Assembly (NCBI RefSeq): GCF_020723905.1 | Contig: NZ_DYHZ01000004.1 | Coordinates: forward strand, 62,001-126,000 | Origin: Anaerolinea thermophila | GTDB lineage: Bacteria > Chloroflexota > Anaerolineae > Anaerolineales > Anaerolineaceae | Length of the DNA stretch: 64,000 nt | Reading direction: 5' to 3' | Shown here: positions 16,782-25,321 of the stretch, piece after piece | Layout of the letters: every line of letters starts with the position of its first letter | Numbering within the stretch: position 1 is the stretch's first letter | Made by a program: the position numbers and the translations under genes | Notes under the pieces: generated by a model | Database searches by the model: none | Told to the model about the DNA's origin: nothing | What the model saw: only the letters and a program-made list of their open reading frames with translations

Positions 16782-18692
16782 CTAGCCCGCCACGTTGTTC
16801 TTGTGGAGCGGGCGGAAATCATTCACCCACACCGCCAGATAATGGCGCACCTTCAGACGATGCTCATCATTGGTGAAAACCGCCGGGCTGAGTTCATCGC
16901 CGGCAATATAGACTTCCGGCAGGATGCCAAAGCGCTCGCCGATGAAAATGGCAGGCGCAATGCGCGGGTCGGCAACCGCTGCCCAGTCGGTCGGATCGGT
17001 CCACTCCGGCACGGTGATGACGTCGCCCGGTTCCCCGCGCTGAAGGTTCTCGCTGAAGATGTTGGCGGCGCGCTCCATGCCCGGGTAGAGAATCTGCATG
17101 GCGGTCAACTGCAGTTCGCGCGGCACCAGCAGGTATCTGGGACTGATCGCCATGCGCGGACCCACGCCGTAAAAGCCAGAAGCGTTCTTCACCAGCATGG
17201 GCTGGCGGTACATGGCTTGCCCCACCGCCTCCCACTCCGCCGCCGAAAGCGCCCCCGTGCGCAGGTTGGCATGCCCGCCCGCGGCGGTCACCGGATTGGC
17301 GTTGAACAGCGCCCCGCCGTCCGCCATCGTCGGTCCCACCCCACCGTTCTGGGTGAACACCTCTGCCACCAGACGGCTGATTTTGCGCAGACCCGCGGCG
17401 GCAAGTTCGCGGGCATAGGCTTTGAGTTTGCGGGTGTCATCGCGGTCAATCAATTCCAGGGTGAGCGGCACGTACCCGCCGTACTTCTTGAAGGTGGCAA
17501 TCTCGGCGCTGTCGCCCACCGCCAGTTCGGTGTACTCGGCACCCTCCGCCACTTCGGGCAGGTCGCCCACCGTGCCCACCAGAATACCGGTGATCTGATT
17601 CAGCGTGGTGAAGTGCTCCTGCACGGTCACCTTGCGCCACCAGTCATAGCCCGCGCGCCCCAGTTCCTCCCACGTATTGACTACAATCTTGTTAAGCGCG
17701 TTCTTGACCAGCCCGGTGAAGTCGGCGGTGGTGGCAAACTGCGCGCGGGAGCGGTCCCAGCCGCCGTGAAAGTCATAATCGCCGGTGAGCATGAGGTACA
17801 GTTCACGGATGCCCTGCAGGCGGTGCACCTTGAGCGTTTCCATGCCCTTCTCGCGCGGCACGCCGAACAGATCATCCACCGCCGCCTGCAGTTGATCGCG
17901 GGTGTCCGCCATCTCCAGCCGCCCGGGACCCAGCGCCGTCTGCGCGCCGGTACAGTCCGAAACCCAGCGGCGGGCTTCTTCGATGCGCTGATGCAGTTCC
18001 TGCGGTTCAAAAGCCCGCCCCTGAAACTGCGCCCGCACCGCCTGTTCCACGGGAGCAGGCAGATGCGCCCCCTGAAGTGCCAGTTCCAGAAACGCCCCGC
18101 ACCAGCGGGTTTGCTCCTCCTGCGCCCGGGCTTCCCCCTGCGCCGAAGTCTGCAGGACCGGCACTGCCGGTTCAACCGAGTGAGAATCCATAGCCATCCC
18201 TCCTGAAAAGTTAAGCGCCCGCACGAAAGCCCCGCCCCGTGCGGGTTGAATCACCAGATCGAGCGAATTGATGCGCACGATGCGCTCCACCTGTTTCCCG
18301 CTGGCAGTGAAGACCACATCGGCACTGAAACCGATTTGCGGCGTCACCTCGCCGCGCGCCAGCATTTGCCGCCCCAGATCGCTCAACAGATGCCCCGAGG
18401 GTCCCATGGCGCGCAGATGCACGCGCACCCCCTTTGCCTGCTCATCCCAGACTGGCTGTGTACACACCCCCGCCAGATCGCGCACACTGCGTGCCCCCCA
18501 GGCATGGTCAATGAAGCATGCCACACCCTCCCACAGCGGGAGCGAACGGCGCAGCACCGCCTCATCGAATCGCCAGCCGTTGCCCTCCCCGGCGGTGATC
18601 GCCAGCACCTCGAACTCCCCGGCGGAAGTTACCCCACCCAGCGCGGTGAACCACTCCCGCCGCGGCAGATGGACAACCTGCCCAAAGGTCAT
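16782..18692 (-). CDS. Fused prohead protease and major capsid protein (HK97-like)
   Basis: A 636-residue fusion. Residues 1-170 look like a prohead serine protease (ACFIDHAWGARSVRDLAG, TPQIGFSADVVF and SLDLVIQPARGGAF near the domain end). A Gln/Glu/Ala-rich scaffold-like stretch follows (about 185-275). The C-terminal part from about 290 is a capsid-like domain (LVGTVGDLPEVAEGAEYTE, KKYGGYVPLTLELIDRDD, PRYLLVPRELQLTA, VYIAGDELSP). In HK97-type phages the protease matures the head during assembly. The start ATG 18692 follows AAAGGAGG and touches the stop of the portal gene. A self-cleaving protease-scaffold-capsid polyprotein is known in some phages and prophages. Confidence 0.7.
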   Translation of the reverse strand: MTFGQVVHLPRREWFTALGGVTSAGEFEVLAITAGEGNGWRFDEAVLRRSLPLWEGVACFIDHAWGARSVRDLAGVCTQPVWDEQAKGVRVHLRAMGPSGHLLSDLGRQMLARGEVTPQIGFSADVVFTASGKQVERIVRINSLDLVIQPARGGAFVRALNFSGGMAMDSHSVEPAVPVLQTSAQGEARAQEEQTRWCGAFLELALQGAHLPAPVEQAVRAQFQGRAFEPQELHQRIEEARRWVSDCTGAQTALGPGRLEMADTRDQLQAAVDDLFGVPREKGMETLKVHRLQGIRELYLMLTGDYDFHGGWDRSRAQFATTADFTGLVKNALNKIVVNTWEELGRAGYDWWRKVTVQEHFTTLNQITGILVGTVGDLPEVAEGAEYTELAVGDSAEIATFKKYGGYVPLTLELIDRDDTRKLKAYARELAAAGLRKISRLVAEVFTQNGGVGPTMADGGALFNANPVTAAGGHANLRTGALSAAEWEAVGQAMYRQPMLVKNASGFYGVGPRMAISPRYLLVPRELQLTAMQILYPGMERAANIFSENLQRGEPGDVITVPEWTDPTDWAAVADPRIAPAIFIGERFGILPEVYIAGDELSPAVFTNDEHRLKVRHYLAVWVNDFRPLHKNNVAG

Positions 18693-19985
18693 TTAGCCTC
18701 CTTTCGTATCAGATGAATGGGTGATCAGCGCGGGCGCGGTCTCTCCGGCAAAGCGGTACACCAGCCGGAGCAGTTCGCTTTCCCCGATCAGCCCGCGTTC
18801 GTACAGAGGAATCAACGCGCCGCTTACCTGCGCCATTGCCGCCGCCAGCGAAGCGTTATCCCGCGCGGAGAGGTCTGCCCCCCGGACAGACACGCCAAAC
18901 TCCTGCGGCTGTCCCCTCATCCACGCCCAGCGGCGCAGACAGGCGCGGGCAACGTCCTCCACCAGCCAGCAGAAGAACTTCTGGCGCTGTTCCAGGCGGC
19001 GGTACGCCGGTCCGCCGGCGGCTTCTGCAGTGGTGCGGGTGGCGCTCTCCGGTTCTGCCAGAAAATGCAGCGGGATGCCCGCCCCGGCGGCAATCATCTT
19101 CTTCAATGCCAGCCCGTCCTCGCCCGCTTCGTGGCTCTCCAGATGCGGCTGGATGACGCTCCACTCCTCGCCCTCATCGGTCACCAGAATACTGCCCGGC
19201 ACGGGCGGGTTTGCCGCCAGCGCCTGCTGGCGCGCCAGGCGTTCCGCCTCGCTGGCGTAGCGGGAGCGCACGGTGAACAGAAAGGTGTTGCGGTAGCGGT
19301 TAAGGCGGGCGCGGTCTTCCAGCCATCCGGCATAGCGGTTGAGCCAGCGCAGGAGCGGCGCCAGATCGCTCTCCCCGCGCACTGCCCCCACCGGACGGTT
19401 AACGGCGTAGTGCAGCATGGCGGGCGCAAAGCGCCCCTGTTCATCCGGGCGATCGTCCAGCGGGTTATACGCCTGCCACCAGCGCTCCTCGCCCGCGCCG
19501 TCCACCTGAAGATAGGCAAGTTCCTGCTGAAGGTCGTTTTCGGCGGTGCGGATGGCGCGAATCTGCATCGCCGGAATGGCGCGCACGTAGGTCATCCCGC
19601 CCGCATCGGTACTGAGCAGCAGAAACAGTTCTCCCGCCCGGCTCAGTTCGTCGCACCATTCGGGCGTACGCATGGGCAGGCGGTTGAGCGGATGCTCCCA
19701 CCAGCGCTGTAAAAACGCCTGCGCCTCCGCCTGCGGACTGACCACCGCCAGCCCGCCGCCAATGACGTACTGGGTGGTCAACTCGACAATGCGCCGCGCC
19801 AGCGGATGAACGCGCCAGGCTTGCAGAGCCTGTTCCAGCACCTGCTCGCGGTCAGGCGCAAAGCGTTCCGTCTCGCCCCACACCTGCGCGCGCACCAGCA
19901 GGGTGTTGTCCGTCTCCGCCAGCGCCATCTGCACCCGGCGGCGCACCTCCGGCTCAATCCAGCGTTGAAAGATGGTTTTCCACAT
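18693..19985 (-). CDS. Phage portal protein
   Basis: A 430-residue portal-like protein. Features include RRIVELTTQYVIGGGLAV in the N-terminal third (the clip and wing region), WCDELSRAGELFLLLS, and AGAGIPLHFLAEPES in the stem region, typical of HK97-type or SPP1-type portals. The portal forms the DNA entry ring on which the head assembles. It lies between terminase and capsid, the canonical order. The C-terminus overlaps the capsid ribosome site. Confidence 0.75.
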   Translation of the reverse strand: MWKTIFQRWIEPEVRRRVQMALAETDNTLLVRAQVWGETERFAPDREQVLEQALQAWRVHPLARRIVELTTQYVIGGGLAVVSPQAEAQAFLQRWWEHPLNRLPMRTPEWCDELSRAGELFLLLSTDAGGMTYVRAIPAMQIRAIRTAENDLQQELAYLQVDGAGEERWWQAYNPLDDRPDEQGRFAPAMLHYAVNRPVGAVRGESDLAPLLRWLNRYAGWLEDRARLNRYRNTFLFTVRSRYASEAERLARQQALAANPPVPGSILVTDEGEEWSVIQPHLESHEAGEDGLALKKMIAAGAGIPLHFLAEPESATRTTAEAAGGPAYRRLEQRQKFFCWLVEDVARACLRRWAWMRGQPQEFGVSVRGADLSARDNASLAAAMAQVSGALIPLYERGLIGESELLRLVYRFAGETAPALITHSSDTKGG

Positions 19986-20024
19986 GCCTCTGGGTCATCT
20001 CCCTCCTTACTACAGTTTTTTTTG

Positions 20025-21545
20025 CTACCCCCCGCCGTCCAGTTCCCTCAATGGGTCGCGGGCAGGGATAACCCCCGCATACGCAGGAGGCGTCCCTCCC
20101 CAGCCCCACGCCATGCGATCCAGCAGAGCGCACAGCGCCCCCGCCATCAGCAGGTCGTCGTGCAGATAGCCCCCCTCGACGGGATGGCGCGCCCCTTCGG
20201 GTACCCCCCATCGCAAACGCTGATGCGGTGAGGCGTCCATCTCGTAGGTACAGCCGCGGCACTGCGCCAGAAACCGCTCCACCAGCGCCCGGGCACGTCC
20301 ATCCGGCGCCTGCGGCAGGTGAAACCGCCCGCTCTCCACCACCTCCAGAAAGCGGTAGCCCAGATCGCTCTTGCTGGCAGGGCTGAAGAGAAAGCGCACC
20401 ATCCGCCCCGGCAGGGCGCGGTCGAGGAAATCTGCCAGCCCCGCACCCACGCCGGTAGCATCCACCACCATGCGCCGTGGATTCCACTGCCGCGCCAGCG
20501 CCAGAATCTGCTCGAACAGGCGCGTCTGACTGACCCCCGTCCACTGGCAGAGATGCACCACCCGATAGCGCGGTGCCGGGCGGTCGCCCTGCGGCGGCTC
20601 CACCTCGACAATGACCAGCGCACTGGAATCGCGGCGGTTGCCTGCCCATTCCTCCATCAGCGGCAGTTGCACAGGCGCAGTCCCGCCCACATCCAGCAGA
20701 AAAGCATAGGTCTTGCCCGGCAGAGGCGCATCCTGCCAGGCGTGAGCCCCCTGCATCAGCGCCAGGCGCTCCTCCGGGAAGAGCGTACCCGCCGCATCCA
20801 CTTCCTCGGAGAAGTACTGCGTGCGCACCGCCGGGTGATTGCGCCCCAGTTGCTGAATGGCGCGCTCCACCGTGCGGGCATAGCGGGGATGATCGGCAAT
20901 GACCTCGGCGGCGGTCAGGCGGAAGACCCGCCGGATGCCGTCGCGGGCTTCCTCCGCCTGCGCCAGGCGCAACTCCCGCCCCAGCAGGGTAGACGCCGTC
21001 CACGCCGTCCCCCAGAAAACGCGCACCGCACCGGTTGACGCCGTCATCGGCGCAATTTCCGTGTCGAACTTCTCCACGCTCACCGACTGGGCTTCGTCCA
21101 CCTCCAGCAGCAGCGAGGCAGTGGCGCCGACAATGTTCGAGCCGGGCGCGGCAGAGAGAAAGTGGATGCGCGCCCGCCCCAGCCGGAAGGTGTTGCCGCT
21201 CTCCCGCCGCCAGCGTCCGCGGGTCAGCGGATTGGCGTTGAGCACACGCTCCAGGCGGCGCATGGCGGTCAGGCTTTGCGGGCGCAGGGTGGGCGAGGCT
21301 TTGACCATCTCGGCGGTGGTACCGCTGAAGAGGGTGAGCAGGTAGGCTTCCAGATGAGCCTGCACCTCGTTCTTCCCGCTCTGACGGGGGAACATCACCA
21401 CAAAGGACAACCCGCGGTCGTGCAGCACCGCCTCCACCACGGCGCGCGCCACCTGCGCCTGATACGGGCGCAGGCGCACCCCGCTCAGGCGGGCAAATGC
21501 CGCCACATCGCTCAAGGTCTGGCGTAAAAGGCGCACTTCGTCCAT
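20025..21545 (-). CDS. Phage terminase large subunit
   Basis: A 506-residue DNA-packaging motor. The ATPase half has Walker A FPRQSGKNE, Walker B LLLEVDEAQ and a coupling motif near FWGTAWTAST. The nuclease half has LLDVGG, VVDATGVGAGL and HDDLLMA, matching the RNase H-like metal Asp residues. All key residues are present, so the enzyme could be active. ATG 21545 follows GGGGGACAGG; a GTG at 21590 is an alternative. Nothing else in the window encodes a terminase. Confidence 0.85.
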   Translation of the reverse strand: MDEVRLLRQTLSDVAAFARLSGVRLRPYQAQVARAVVEAVLHDRGLSFVVMFPRQSGKNEVQAHLEAYLLTLFSGTTAEMVKASPTLRPQSLTAMRRLERVLNANPLTRGRWRRESGNTFRLGRARIHFLSAAPGSNIVGATASLLLEVDEAQSVSVEKFDTEIAPMTASTGAVRVFWGTAWTASTLLGRELRLAQAEEARDGIRRVFRLTAAEVIADHPRYARTVERAIQQLGRNHPAVRTQYFSEEVDAAGTLFPEERLALMQGAHAWQDAPLPGKTYAFLLDVGGTAPVQLPLMEEWAGNRRDSSALVIVEVEPPQGDRPAPRYRVVHLCQWTGVSQTRLFEQILALARQWNPRRMVVDATGVGAGLADFLDRALPGRMVRFLFSPASKSDLGYRFLEVVESGRFHLPQAPDGRARALVERFLAQCRGCTYEMDASPHQRLRWGVPEGARHPVEGGYLHDDLLMAGALCALLDRMAWGWGGTPPAYAGVIPARDPLRELDGGG

Positions 21546-21723
21546 GTCCTGTCCCCCTGAAGGTGGAAACGGCGGCGGCACAGCCTTCACGGCGATCGGA
21601 TCGAACCGGGGGAAGCCGCTCAGTATCTCCCCGCCTGAGGCGGTCTGCTGGCTGGCTGAAAGCGAATCGTCTCATCCGCCGGAACACCCGCACTGGCGCA
21701 ACCGCACCGCCGTGGAACCGGGC

Positions 21724-22020
21724 TTAACCGCCGCCGGTTTTCCCGCTCATCTCGCGGAAAATCTCATCCGCCATGTGGAAAATTTCATCCAGCGCGCCGC
21801 GATCCTCGCTCAACTCGCTCTGCACCTTGAGCATCTGCGCCAGCCGCGCGCACGCCTGACTGAAGGCTTCCAGCAAACGCACCTGATGGGGCAGAGGGTT
21901 CTCCTCTCCGGCGCGCTCTGCCGTCTTGCGGATGAGGGATCTCAACATTTCAATTTCCTCCTGCAGGGTCTGATCCTGCGGAGGGCAGGTCTCGCGCCGG
22001 GTTTTGCGTCTGCCTGCCAT
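21724..22020 (-). CDS. Small phage-operon leader protein (terminase small subunit-like?)
   Basis: A 98-residue, highly charged, helical protein and the first gene of the phage operon. ATG 22020 follows AGGGAGG. It contains QEEIEMLRSLIRKTAE and LLEAFSQACARLAQMLKVQS, likely coiled coils. The position directly before the large subunit suggests a small terminase or DNA-binding role, but it has no recognisable helix-turn-helix. About 180 bases without a convincing gene separate it from the terminase. Confidence 0.5.
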   Translation of the reverse strand: MAGRRKTRRETCPPQDQTLQEEIEMLRSLIRKTAERAGEENPLPHQVRLLEAFSQACARLAQMLKVQSELSEDRGALDEIFHMADEIFREMSGKTGGG

Positions 22021-22036
22021 GTCCCTCCCTTTTTAT

Positions 22037-22052
22037 TAGAAAATTTGTTCTA
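22037..22052 (-). promoter_or_regulatory. Palindromic operator at the phage-operon promoter (LexA-like?)
   Basis: TAGAAAATTTGTTCTA on the plus strand lies directly against a -10-like TAATAA (minus strand) upstream of ATG 22020. It matches 13 of 16 bases of the site at 46152-46167, which has the same placement. Confidence 0.4.
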
Positions 22053-22188
22053 TTTTCAAACACAGCATACCATACCCCCCTGCAGGCGGCAACCTGTCAA
22101 AATGTGCAAACCCACACTGCACCCCGTCTCCTCTTCCCCACCGGGTTGCTCTGCTCCCGAAGGCAGGGTGAGACGCCCGGTTCGGGCA

Positions 22189-22194
22189 TATAAT
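22189..22194 (+). promoter_or_regulatory. -10 box of the membrane-protein gene at 22219
   Basis: TATAAT 24 bases before ATG 22219, followed by an AGAAAGGCAGG ribosome site. Confidence 0.5.
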
Positions 22195-22218
22195 GGAAAT
22201 ACAGAAAGGCAGGCGCAT

Positions 22219-22794
22219 ATGACGCCCCGAAAACTCCCCCTCTGGCAAATCGTGAGCCTGTGGACGGCGGCAAACGCCCTCGGCATTGCCGCCTCCATGC
22301 CGCTCTCTCTCCTCGCCTCCCTGCTGAGTCCCCTCCCCGGCATGGTGGGCGGCGCCCTGCTCATCGGGCTTCCCATTGGACTGGCGCAGTGGCTGGCGCT
22401 CCGCCGTATTTCCCCCGTCTCCCCGCTGTGGGCGCTCACCGTTTTTGCCGGCATGCTGGCAGGCGTGTGGCTGGCGCCTTTCCTCGTCCCGGGCGATGAC
22501 GAGTCCATTCTGGGTCTGTCTGTCGCCTATGCCCTTGCCGGCTTGCTGATCGGTCTGGCGCAGTGGCTTTTCCTGTTCAAACGCTTCCGCCGTTCCTTCT
22601 GGTACCCGTTGAGCAGCGCCCTCGGGCTGGGACTGGCACTGTGGATGGTGCTGGTTACCGGTCTGGTCAACTGGAACGGCTCGTTTGCCCTCGCCCTGGC
22701 AATTTTGATTTACTCGGTTGCCACCGGCGGAACGCTTGCCTGGATGCCCGAAATTCCCCCTGCCTCTCCTCCTCAACCGGAATCGCCTGCCTGA
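22219..22794 (+). CDS. Hypothetical membrane protein with internal duplication
   Basis: A 191-residue protein of unknown function with about six hydrophobic segments. Two halves each contain a G-L-P/L-I-G-L-A-Q-W-L motif (LIGLPIGLAQWLALRR and LAGLLIGLAQWLFLFKRF), so the gene probably arose by internal duplication. Similar paired motifs occur in small integral membrane proteins of Chloroflexota and Cyanobacteria. The start ATG 22219 has a ribosome site and its own -10. A longer in-frame extension upstream is not translated convincingly. Confidence 0.7.
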   Translation: MTPRKLPLWQIVSLWTAANALGIAASMPLSLLASLLSPLPGMVGGALLIGLPIGLAQWLALRRISPVSPLWALTVFAGMLAGVWLAPFLVPGDDESILGLSVAYALAGLLIGLAQWLFLFKRFRRSFWYPLSSALGLGLALWMVLVTGLVNWNGSFALALAILIYSVATGGTLAWMPEIPPASPPQPESPA

Positions 22795-22809
22795 GTACGT
22801 GGATTGCGC

Positions 22810-22815
22810 TATAAT
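22810..22815 (+). promoter_or_regulatory. -10 box of the serine hydrolase gene
   Basis: TATAAT, 34 bases before ATG 22850, which follows AGGAATGGAG. Confidence 0.5.
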
Positions 22816-22849
22816 CGTTCCATCCCTCTGACAGGAATGGAGTACAGAC

Positions 22850-24043
22850 ATGGAACGCATTTTACCGGAGCAAGTCGGGTTTTCTTCCGCTCGTCTGGAG
22901 CGCATTACGTCTTTCTTTCAATCACTGGTCGAACGCCGGGTCATTGCCGGCGTAGATGCGCTGGTGGCGCGCCACGGCAGAGTGGCATACCGTCAATGTG
23001 TGGGGTTTGCTGACCTTGAAAGCGCCAGACCCCTCGCCGAAGATGCCCTCTACCGCATTTACTCGATGACCAAACCCATCACCAGCGTGGCAGTGATGAT
23101 GCTCTTCGAAGAAGGCGCGTTTTTCCTGCATGACCCGGTTGCCCGCTACATCCCCGCTTTCAGCGAGGTGAAGGTGTATCAACCGCGCAACGGCGGAGCA
23201 TGTTACGACCTCGTTCCGCCCCATCGCCCCATCACCATCCACGATTTACTCACCCACACCGCCGGGCTTTCCTACGGCTTCGATGAACATTCCTTCATCG
23301 ACGACCTTTACCGCAAACAGGTCTGGCACCGGCTGGAAACAGACCCCGACGTGACCCTGGGAACGCTTGTCGAAGAGATTGCGAAAATCCCGCTGGCGTT
23401 CCACCCGGGCACGTCCTACCGCTACAGTACCGCCATTGACGTGCTGGGGTATCTGGTCGAGGTGGTTTCGGGCAAGCCCTTTGATGTCTTCCTGCGCGAG
23501 CGCATCTTTGAGCCGCTGGGTATGACCGACACCGATTTCTGGGCGCCGCCGGAAAAAGCCCATCGTCTGGCAACCCTGTATGGACCTTCGGAAAGCGGCG
23601 GGTTGAAGGTGCTTCAGACCACCGAGAACTTCCTGCGCAAGCCCTCGGCGCCCAGCGGAGGCGGTGGACTGGTCTCCAGCATGGCAGATTACTACCGCTT
23701 TGCCCAGACCCTGCTGAACCGCGGCGCGTGGAACGGCGTCCGCCTGCTGGGGCGCAGGACGGTGGAGTGGATGATGACCAATCACCTGCCCGAGGGCATG
23801 CGCCTGCCGGATGATCCTGCCTGTGGATTCGGGTACGGCGGCAGTGTGATTGTGGATGCGGCGCGTCACTTCCACATGGGCTCGCCGGGCAACTGGGGCT
23901 GGGGCGGCGCCGCCAACACCTGGTTCTTCCTCGACCCCGTCGAAGACCTGCTGGCAGTGATGATGCTCCAGTACATGCCGGGATTCTCCATCCCCTTCCA
24001 TCACACCTTTGCCAATCTGGTCTATCAGGCGCTGGTGGATTAA
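22850..24043 (+). CDS. Serine hydrolase, beta-lactamase/penicillin-binding (class C) family
   Basis: A 397-residue serine hydrolase. The SxxK motif is SMTK, giving nucleophile Ser and general-base Lys within YRIYSMTKPITS. The second motif, Y-S-T, lies in SYRYSTAIDVLGYLVE. The third is probably HMGSPGNWGWGG near the C-terminus. By family it hydrolyses esters or D-amino-acid peptides, more often as an esterase than as a true beta-lactamase. No signal peptide is visible, which is unusual for penicillin-binding relatives and favours a cytoplasmic esterase. It precedes the nucleoside hydrolase by seven bases, probably in one operon. Confidence 0.88.
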   Translation: MERILPEQVGFSSARLERITSFFQSLVERRVIAGVDALVARHGRVAYRQCVGFADLESARPLAEDALYRIYSMTKPITSVAVMMLFEEGAFFLHDPVARYIPAFSEVKVYQPRNGGACYDLVPPHRPITIHDLLTHTAGLSYGFDEHSFIDDLYRKQVWHRLETDPDVTLGTLVEEIAKIPLAFHPGTSYRYSTAIDVLGYLVEVVSGKPFDVFLRERIFEPLGMTDTDFWAPPEKAHRLATLYGPSESGGLKVLQTTENFLRKPSAPSGGGGLVSSMADYYRFAQTLLNRGAWNGVRLLGRRTVEWMMTNHLPEGMRLPDDPACGFGYGGSVIVDAARHFHMGSPGNWGWGGAANTWFFLDPVEDLLAVMMLQYMPGFSIPFHHTFANLVYQALVD

Positions 24044-24050
24044 GCAGGGT

Positions 24051-24965
24051 ATGTCCCGTCCCATCCCGCTGATTCTCGACACCGACATCGGCACGGATAT
24101 TGATGACACCTGGGCGCTGGCGGTTCTCCTGCGCTCGCCCGAAGTGGATGTGCGTCTGGCGCTCTCCGCCACCGGCGATACCGCCTACCGCGCCCGCCTG
24201 CTGGCAAAATTCCTGCAGGTTGCCGGCAGAGAGGACATTCCCGTGGGCGTGGGACTGCCCACCGTGGATGAATCCACCCCCCGGCGCCTTCAGGAAGCCT
24301 GGGTGCAGGGCTACACGCTGGCAGACTACCCCGGCACCGTGTACGCCGACGGCGTGACTGCCCTCATCGAAACCATCCGGCATGCGCCCGAACCGGTCAC
24401 CCTGCTGTCCATTGGACCGCTGACCAACCTTGCCGCGGCGCTGGAGCGCGACCCCGCCATCGCCCGCAACGTCCACTTTGTGGGCATGCACGGAAGCGTG
24501 TACCGCGGCTACGGCGGCGCGCCCGAACCTCACCCCGAGTACAACGTTCGTCTGGATATTCCCGCCAGCCGCAGGGTCTTTTCCGCCGACTGGTTGAGCC
24601 TCACCCTCACCCCGCTGGATACCTGCGGGCTGGTGACGCTGAAAGGCGAAGCCTTTGCCGCCGTGCGCCACTCCCGCCACCCCATCACCCGCGCCCTCAT
24701 GGAGAACTACTCCGTATGGTGCGCCGCCTCGCCAGACTGGCTGAAAACACCCCTCGACCCCGCGCGCGAGTCCAGCACACTCTTCGACGTGGTGGCGGTG
24801 TATCTGGCTTTTGCGGACGACCTGTTAGACATGCAAACCCTGCCGCTGATCGTGGATGAAGCCGGATTCACCCGCGTTCACCCCGCAGGCAAACCAGCCC
24901 GCTGTGCCATGGCGTGGAAGAACCAGCCCGCTTTTGAGCAGTGGATGGTGGAGCGTCTGCGCTGA
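24051..24965 (+). CDS. Nucleoside hydrolase (inosine-uridine preferring family)
   Basis: A 304-residue protein with the defining calcium/ribose motif DTDIGTDIDDTWAL at residues 9-22 (DxDxGxDDxxA pattern). TLLSIGPLTNLA and a late Asp complete the usual site. The family cleaves the N-glycosidic bond of ribonucleosides, giving ribose and base for salvage. ATG 24051 follows AGCAGG; an earlier in-frame start lies within the preceding gene. The putative phosphoribosyltransferase at the window start may use the released base, but this is speculative. Confidence 0.88.
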   Translation: MSRPIPLILDTDIGTDIDDTWALAVLLRSPEVDVRLALSATGDTAYRARLLAKFLQVAGREDIPVGVGLPTVDESTPRRLQEAWVQGYTLADYPGTVYADGVTALIETIRHAPEPVTLLSIGPLTNLAAALERDPAIARNVHFVGMHGSVYRGYGGAPEPHPEYNVRLDIPASRRVFSADWLSLTLTPLDTCGLVTLKGEAFAAVRHSRHPITRALMENYSVWCAASPDWLKTPLDPARESSTLFDVVAVYLAFADDLLDMQTLPLIVDEAGFTRVHPAGKPARCAMAWKNQPAFEQWMVERLR

Positions 24966-25096
24966 ATTTGTGACATTTAACCTTCAAATGCGTGACAATT
25001 GACAAGAACCCTTTCCCGGAAAATCGGGTATGCTACAGGCGGAAAAAAACACAGCCCTCAGGCTGTGATGACGCAAATACTGATAAGGAGTGTGTC

Positions 25097-25270
25097 ATGA
25101 CCCACGTAATTTCAAAGGACGATTGCATTCAGTGCGGTGCTTGTGAAACCGAGTGCCCCGAAGGCGCCATCTACATGGACGGCGAGTACTATGTGGTGGA
25201 TGAATCCAAATGCAAGGACTGCGGTTCCTGCGTGGATGTCTGCCCCACCGGCGCCATTGCCCCGAAATAA
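25097..25270 (+). CDS. 2[4Fe-4S] ferredoxin
   Basis: A 57-residue bacterial-type ferredoxin. Two cluster motifs are present: [14 protein letters not shown] and [14 protein letters not shown]. It carries low-potential electrons in the cytoplasm. ATG 25097 follows AAGGAG. Upstream, 24967-25010 contains GTGACA repeats that may be regulatory. It is monocistronic and ends at a strong terminator. Confidence 0.95.
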   Translation: MTHVISKDDCIQCGACETECPEGAIYMDGEYYVVDESKCKDCGSCVDVCPTGAIAPK

Positions 25271-25284
25271 ATCCGAATCTGCGG

Positions 25285-25320
25285 AACGAAAAGGGCGGGA
25301 ATTCTCCCGCCTTTTTCGTT
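25285..25320. terminator. Bidirectional terminator
   Basis: AACGAAAAGGGCGGGA and TCCCGCCTTTTTCGTT pair over 16 positions with one mismatch around ATTC, separating the converging ferredoxin and SDR genes. Confidence 0.9.
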
Positions 25321-25321
25321 T

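Noticed and set aside
19954-21693. A 579-codon minus-strand ORF overlapping the terminase.
   Set aside because: It is a high-G+C shadow frame with Gly/Ala/Arg-rich composition and no motifs, whereas the overlapping 20025-21545 frame has all terminase motifs.
12750-22020. Calling the phage region a complete inducible prophage.
   Set aside because: No integrase, repressor, replication gene, tape measure, endolysin or flanking direct repeat could be found in or next to it.
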